The position numbers were made by a program, and so were the translations under genes. 64,000 bases of DNA from an uncultured bacterium (lineage in GTDB: Bacteria > Planctomycetota > UBA1135 > GCA-002686595), in assembly GCA_938075305.1 (NCBI GenBank), contig CALJGV010000007.1, positions 248,001-312,000 of the forward strand, written 5' to 3'. How positions within the stretch are numbered: the first letter of the stretch is position 1; every line of letters begins with the position of its first letter. This document shows positions 62,562-64,000 of the stretch, in pieces. Below the pieces are notes generated by a model that saw only the letters and a list, made by a program, of their open reading frames with translations, did no database searches and was not told the DNA's origin.

Positions 62562-63752
62562 ATGCGCCGCGCCGCCGCTCGCCGATCCGCTCGCCCCTCC
62601 CCCAGGAATGGCGCGGTCCTCCGCAAGGTCCTGCTCGTCCTCGCCGGGTCCCTCTTGATCCTGGAGACCGTCCCCCGCTGGGTCTCGATCCCGGGACTCA
62701 CCGCCGCAGAGCTCAGGCCCCCTTACCTCGAGAGCACCGCCGACCGCGCCTTCGCGCCCCATCCCTACCTGCTGTACTCGCCGAAGCCGGACTACGCGCG
62801 CGCCGCCGACCCCGGGAGCTCCGTCGCTCGCAGCTTCCACCACGGCCCGCTCGGCTTCCGCGCGCCAGAGGTCGCACGCTCCCGCCCCGAGGGCACCCTG
62901 CGCATCGCCTGCGTCGGAGGCTCGAGCACCTACGGCACCGGCCCGTCGAGCGATGAGGCCACCTGGCCGGCGCAGCTCGGCGCCAGGCTAGCGGAGGGTT
63001 CAGGGGGGGCCTCCGAGGTGCTCAACGCGGGCGTCCCCGCGTGGACGAGCTTCGAGTGCCTCACGGGCCTCGCCTTCCGCGTCTTGCCCATGGGGCCGGA
63101 CCTCGTCCTCTTCTACCTCGCCACCAACGACGCCGAGAGCGCCCTGTGGCCGGACCCGGTGGCGGACAACCTCCACTACCGACAGGTCTGGCCGACCTTC
63201 CGCCCCTCGCCCCTCGAGCCGGCGCTCGAACGGAGCATCCTCTACCTCGCGTGGCGTCGCTACGCCACGGACTACCTGAGCCAGCGGGCCGACCTCGGCT
63301 TCCAGTCCAAGCGCCTCCCCGCTGGCCCGGACGGCGAACGACTCGCGCAGTACCGCGCTCCCGAGGGCCAGGGACCGCTCCCCGATCAGGGCTTCGAGAA
63401 CTTCAGGCGGAACCTGGTCTCGATGGTCGCCCTCACCCGCGCCCACGGGGCCCGCCCGGTCCTCTTGACCCAGGCCATCTGGTCCGAGGATCCCACCTCG
63501 GACAGCCTGCTCGACGGCGAGGTACGCCTGCGGGCGCACCGCCGCATGACCGGGATCGTCCGGGACGTGGCCGCAGGCGCACTGGTCCCCCTGATCGAGA
63601 CCGCCGAACACCTGGAGGCCGCCGCGCGCGCCGAAGTCGAGGCCACGGGGAGCCAGGGTATCTTCTCGGCCAACGTGCACCTGACAGACGGAGGGGCGCA
63701 GCGCCTCGCGTCCTTCGTGGCCAGCGAGCTGTCGCGCCTCGGGCTCCTCTGA
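62562..63752 (+). CDS. Membrane-anchored SGNH hydrolase-like protein
   Basis: 396 residues. One N-terminal transmembrane helix (VLLVLAGSLLILETV) after a strongly basic n-region. SGNH blocks: IACVGGSSTYGTG (Ser nucleophile), EVLNAGVPAWTSFE, LVLFYLATNDAE (the GxND-like Asn) and, near the end, ANVHLTDGGAQRLASFVASE (the His block). It is likely a periplasmic esterase or acetyltransferase-like enzyme acting on a glycan; the following glycosyltransferase start supports that weakly. The start is ATG 62562, supported by the TACGAT 8 nt upstream. Confidence 0.85.
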   Translation: MRRAAARRSARPSPRNGAVLRKVLLVLAGSLLILETVPRWVSIPGLTAAELRPPYLESTADRAFAPHPYLLYSPKPDYARAADPGSSVARSFHHGPLGFRAPEVARSRPEGTLRIACVGGSSTYGTGPSSDEATWPAQLGARLAEGSGGASEVLNAGVPAWTSFECLTGLAFRVLPMGPDLVLFYLATNDAESALWPDPVADNLHYRQVWPTFRPSPLEPALERSILYLAWRRYATDYLSQRADLGFQSKRLPAGPDGERLAQYRAPEGQGPLPDQGFENFRRNLVSMVALTRAHGARPVLLTQAIWSEDPTSDSLLDGEVRLRAHRRMTGIVRDVAAGALVPLIETAEHLEAAARAEVEATGSQGIFSANVHLTDGGAQRLASFVASELSRLGLL

Positions 63753-63804
63753 GCGCCGCCCGATTCGGGGGTGAATCGAGGGGCCATCCGTGCCACATGA
63801 TCCC

Positions 63805-64000
63805 ATGCATGAGGCCATCGCCAGCGTCCGCGTCCTCCACCTCCTCCCCCATCAGGGGGTCGGGGGCCTGCAGCGCTCCGTCATCGACCTCGTCCGACAC
63901 GAGCGGATGGACGGAGCCACGGACGAGATCGTGCTCACCGAACGGGCCCTCGACACCGACGGCGACTTCATGGCGCCCGCAACGCCGGTGCACTTCCTCG
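63805..64000 (+). CDS. Glycosyltransferase, group-1/GT4-like N terminus (partial)
   Basis: The first 65 residues are in the window; the rest lies beyond the right edge. RVLHLLPHQGVGGLQRSVID matches the N-terminal glycine-rich loop of GT4/GT-B glycosyltransferases. Two other ATGs lie at 63797 and 63809 in another frame; only the 63805 frame encodes this motif. It follows the SGNH gene by 52 nt, consistent with a glycan-assembly locus continuing to the right. Confidence 0.65.
   Translation, partial: MHEAIASVRVLHLLPHQGVGGLQRSVIDLVRHERMDGATDEIVLTERALDTDGDFMAPATPVHFL

Overview
This is a very GC-rich bacterial chromosomal window, densely coding, with short intergenic gaps. The organism looks like a member of the Planctomycetota. 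The main reasons are the DUF58 / von Willebrand A (VWA) / DUF4175-like / cyclase-repeat operon, the large secreted BNR, LVIVD and TPR-redoxin proteins, and the rarity of Shine-Dalgarno sequences. This is an inference from gene content; no rRNA lies in the window, and Acidobacteriota, Gemmatimonadota or Myxococcota cannot be excluded. I see no phage, insertion sequence, integrase, CRISPR array or toxin-antitoxin module. The window is a housekeeping and secreted-protein region, not an island.

Layout. 1-2.4 kb: aconitase, cut by the left edge. 2.5-5.9 kb: a large secreted protein of unknown function. 6.0-7.8 kb: tRNA-Ala(CGC) and its terminator, RNase D, and tRNA-Asp(GTC) with promoter and terminator. 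7.8-12.4 kb: a PhoD-like lipoprotein phosphatase, MazG and QueC on the minus strand. 12.6-19.4 kb: an Mrp/ApbC ATPase without its CxxC, a lipoprotein hydrolase-VOC fusion, and a 1253-residue BNR-repeat protein with an internal PDZ domain. 19.5-25.8 kb: a tightly packed minus-strand acyl-CoA cluster (acyl-CoA dehydrogenase, 2Fe-2S ferredoxin, kinase-like protein, benzoate-CoA-ligase-like enzyme, creatininase-like protein, thioesterase, MetF). 25.9-33.5 kb: a DUF2064 transferase-like protein, a crotonase, and a three-gene secreted cluster (Ig/LVIVD protein, YVTN propeller, TPR-redoxin-HMA-like protein). 33.6-39.8 kb: RidA-like protein and SDR, divergent from an old-yellow-enzyme-like protein; then an SGNH hydrolase, a TVP38-type membrane protein and a flavoprotein disulfide reductase. 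39.8-53.0 kb: a seven-gene operon in which every junction overlaps (DUF58, two VWA membrane proteins, DUF4175-like, unknown, cyclase-repeat, unknown). 53.4-61.0 kb: a DUF2959 lipoprotein, a giant AsmA/DUF748-like protein and a coupled lipoprotein. 61.0-64.0 kb: a Nudix-metallo-beta-lactamase fusion, divergent from an SGNH protein, then the start of a glycosyltransferase.

Two organising patterns stand out. First, operons are translationally coupled through ATGA, GTGA, TTGA or TAATG overlaps. Second, many operon-leading genes have a TAnnnT hexamer only 6-11 nt before the start codon, which in such GC-rich DNA suggests largely leaderless transcription. The best candidates for unusual biology are the MoxR-less VWA operon, the probable pseudokinase inside the acyl-CoA operon, the BNR-PDZ and TPR-redoxin-HMA-like architectures, and the leaderless promoter set, including two overlapping divergent -10 elements in a 27-bp gap. 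None can be called a new system from sequence alone.
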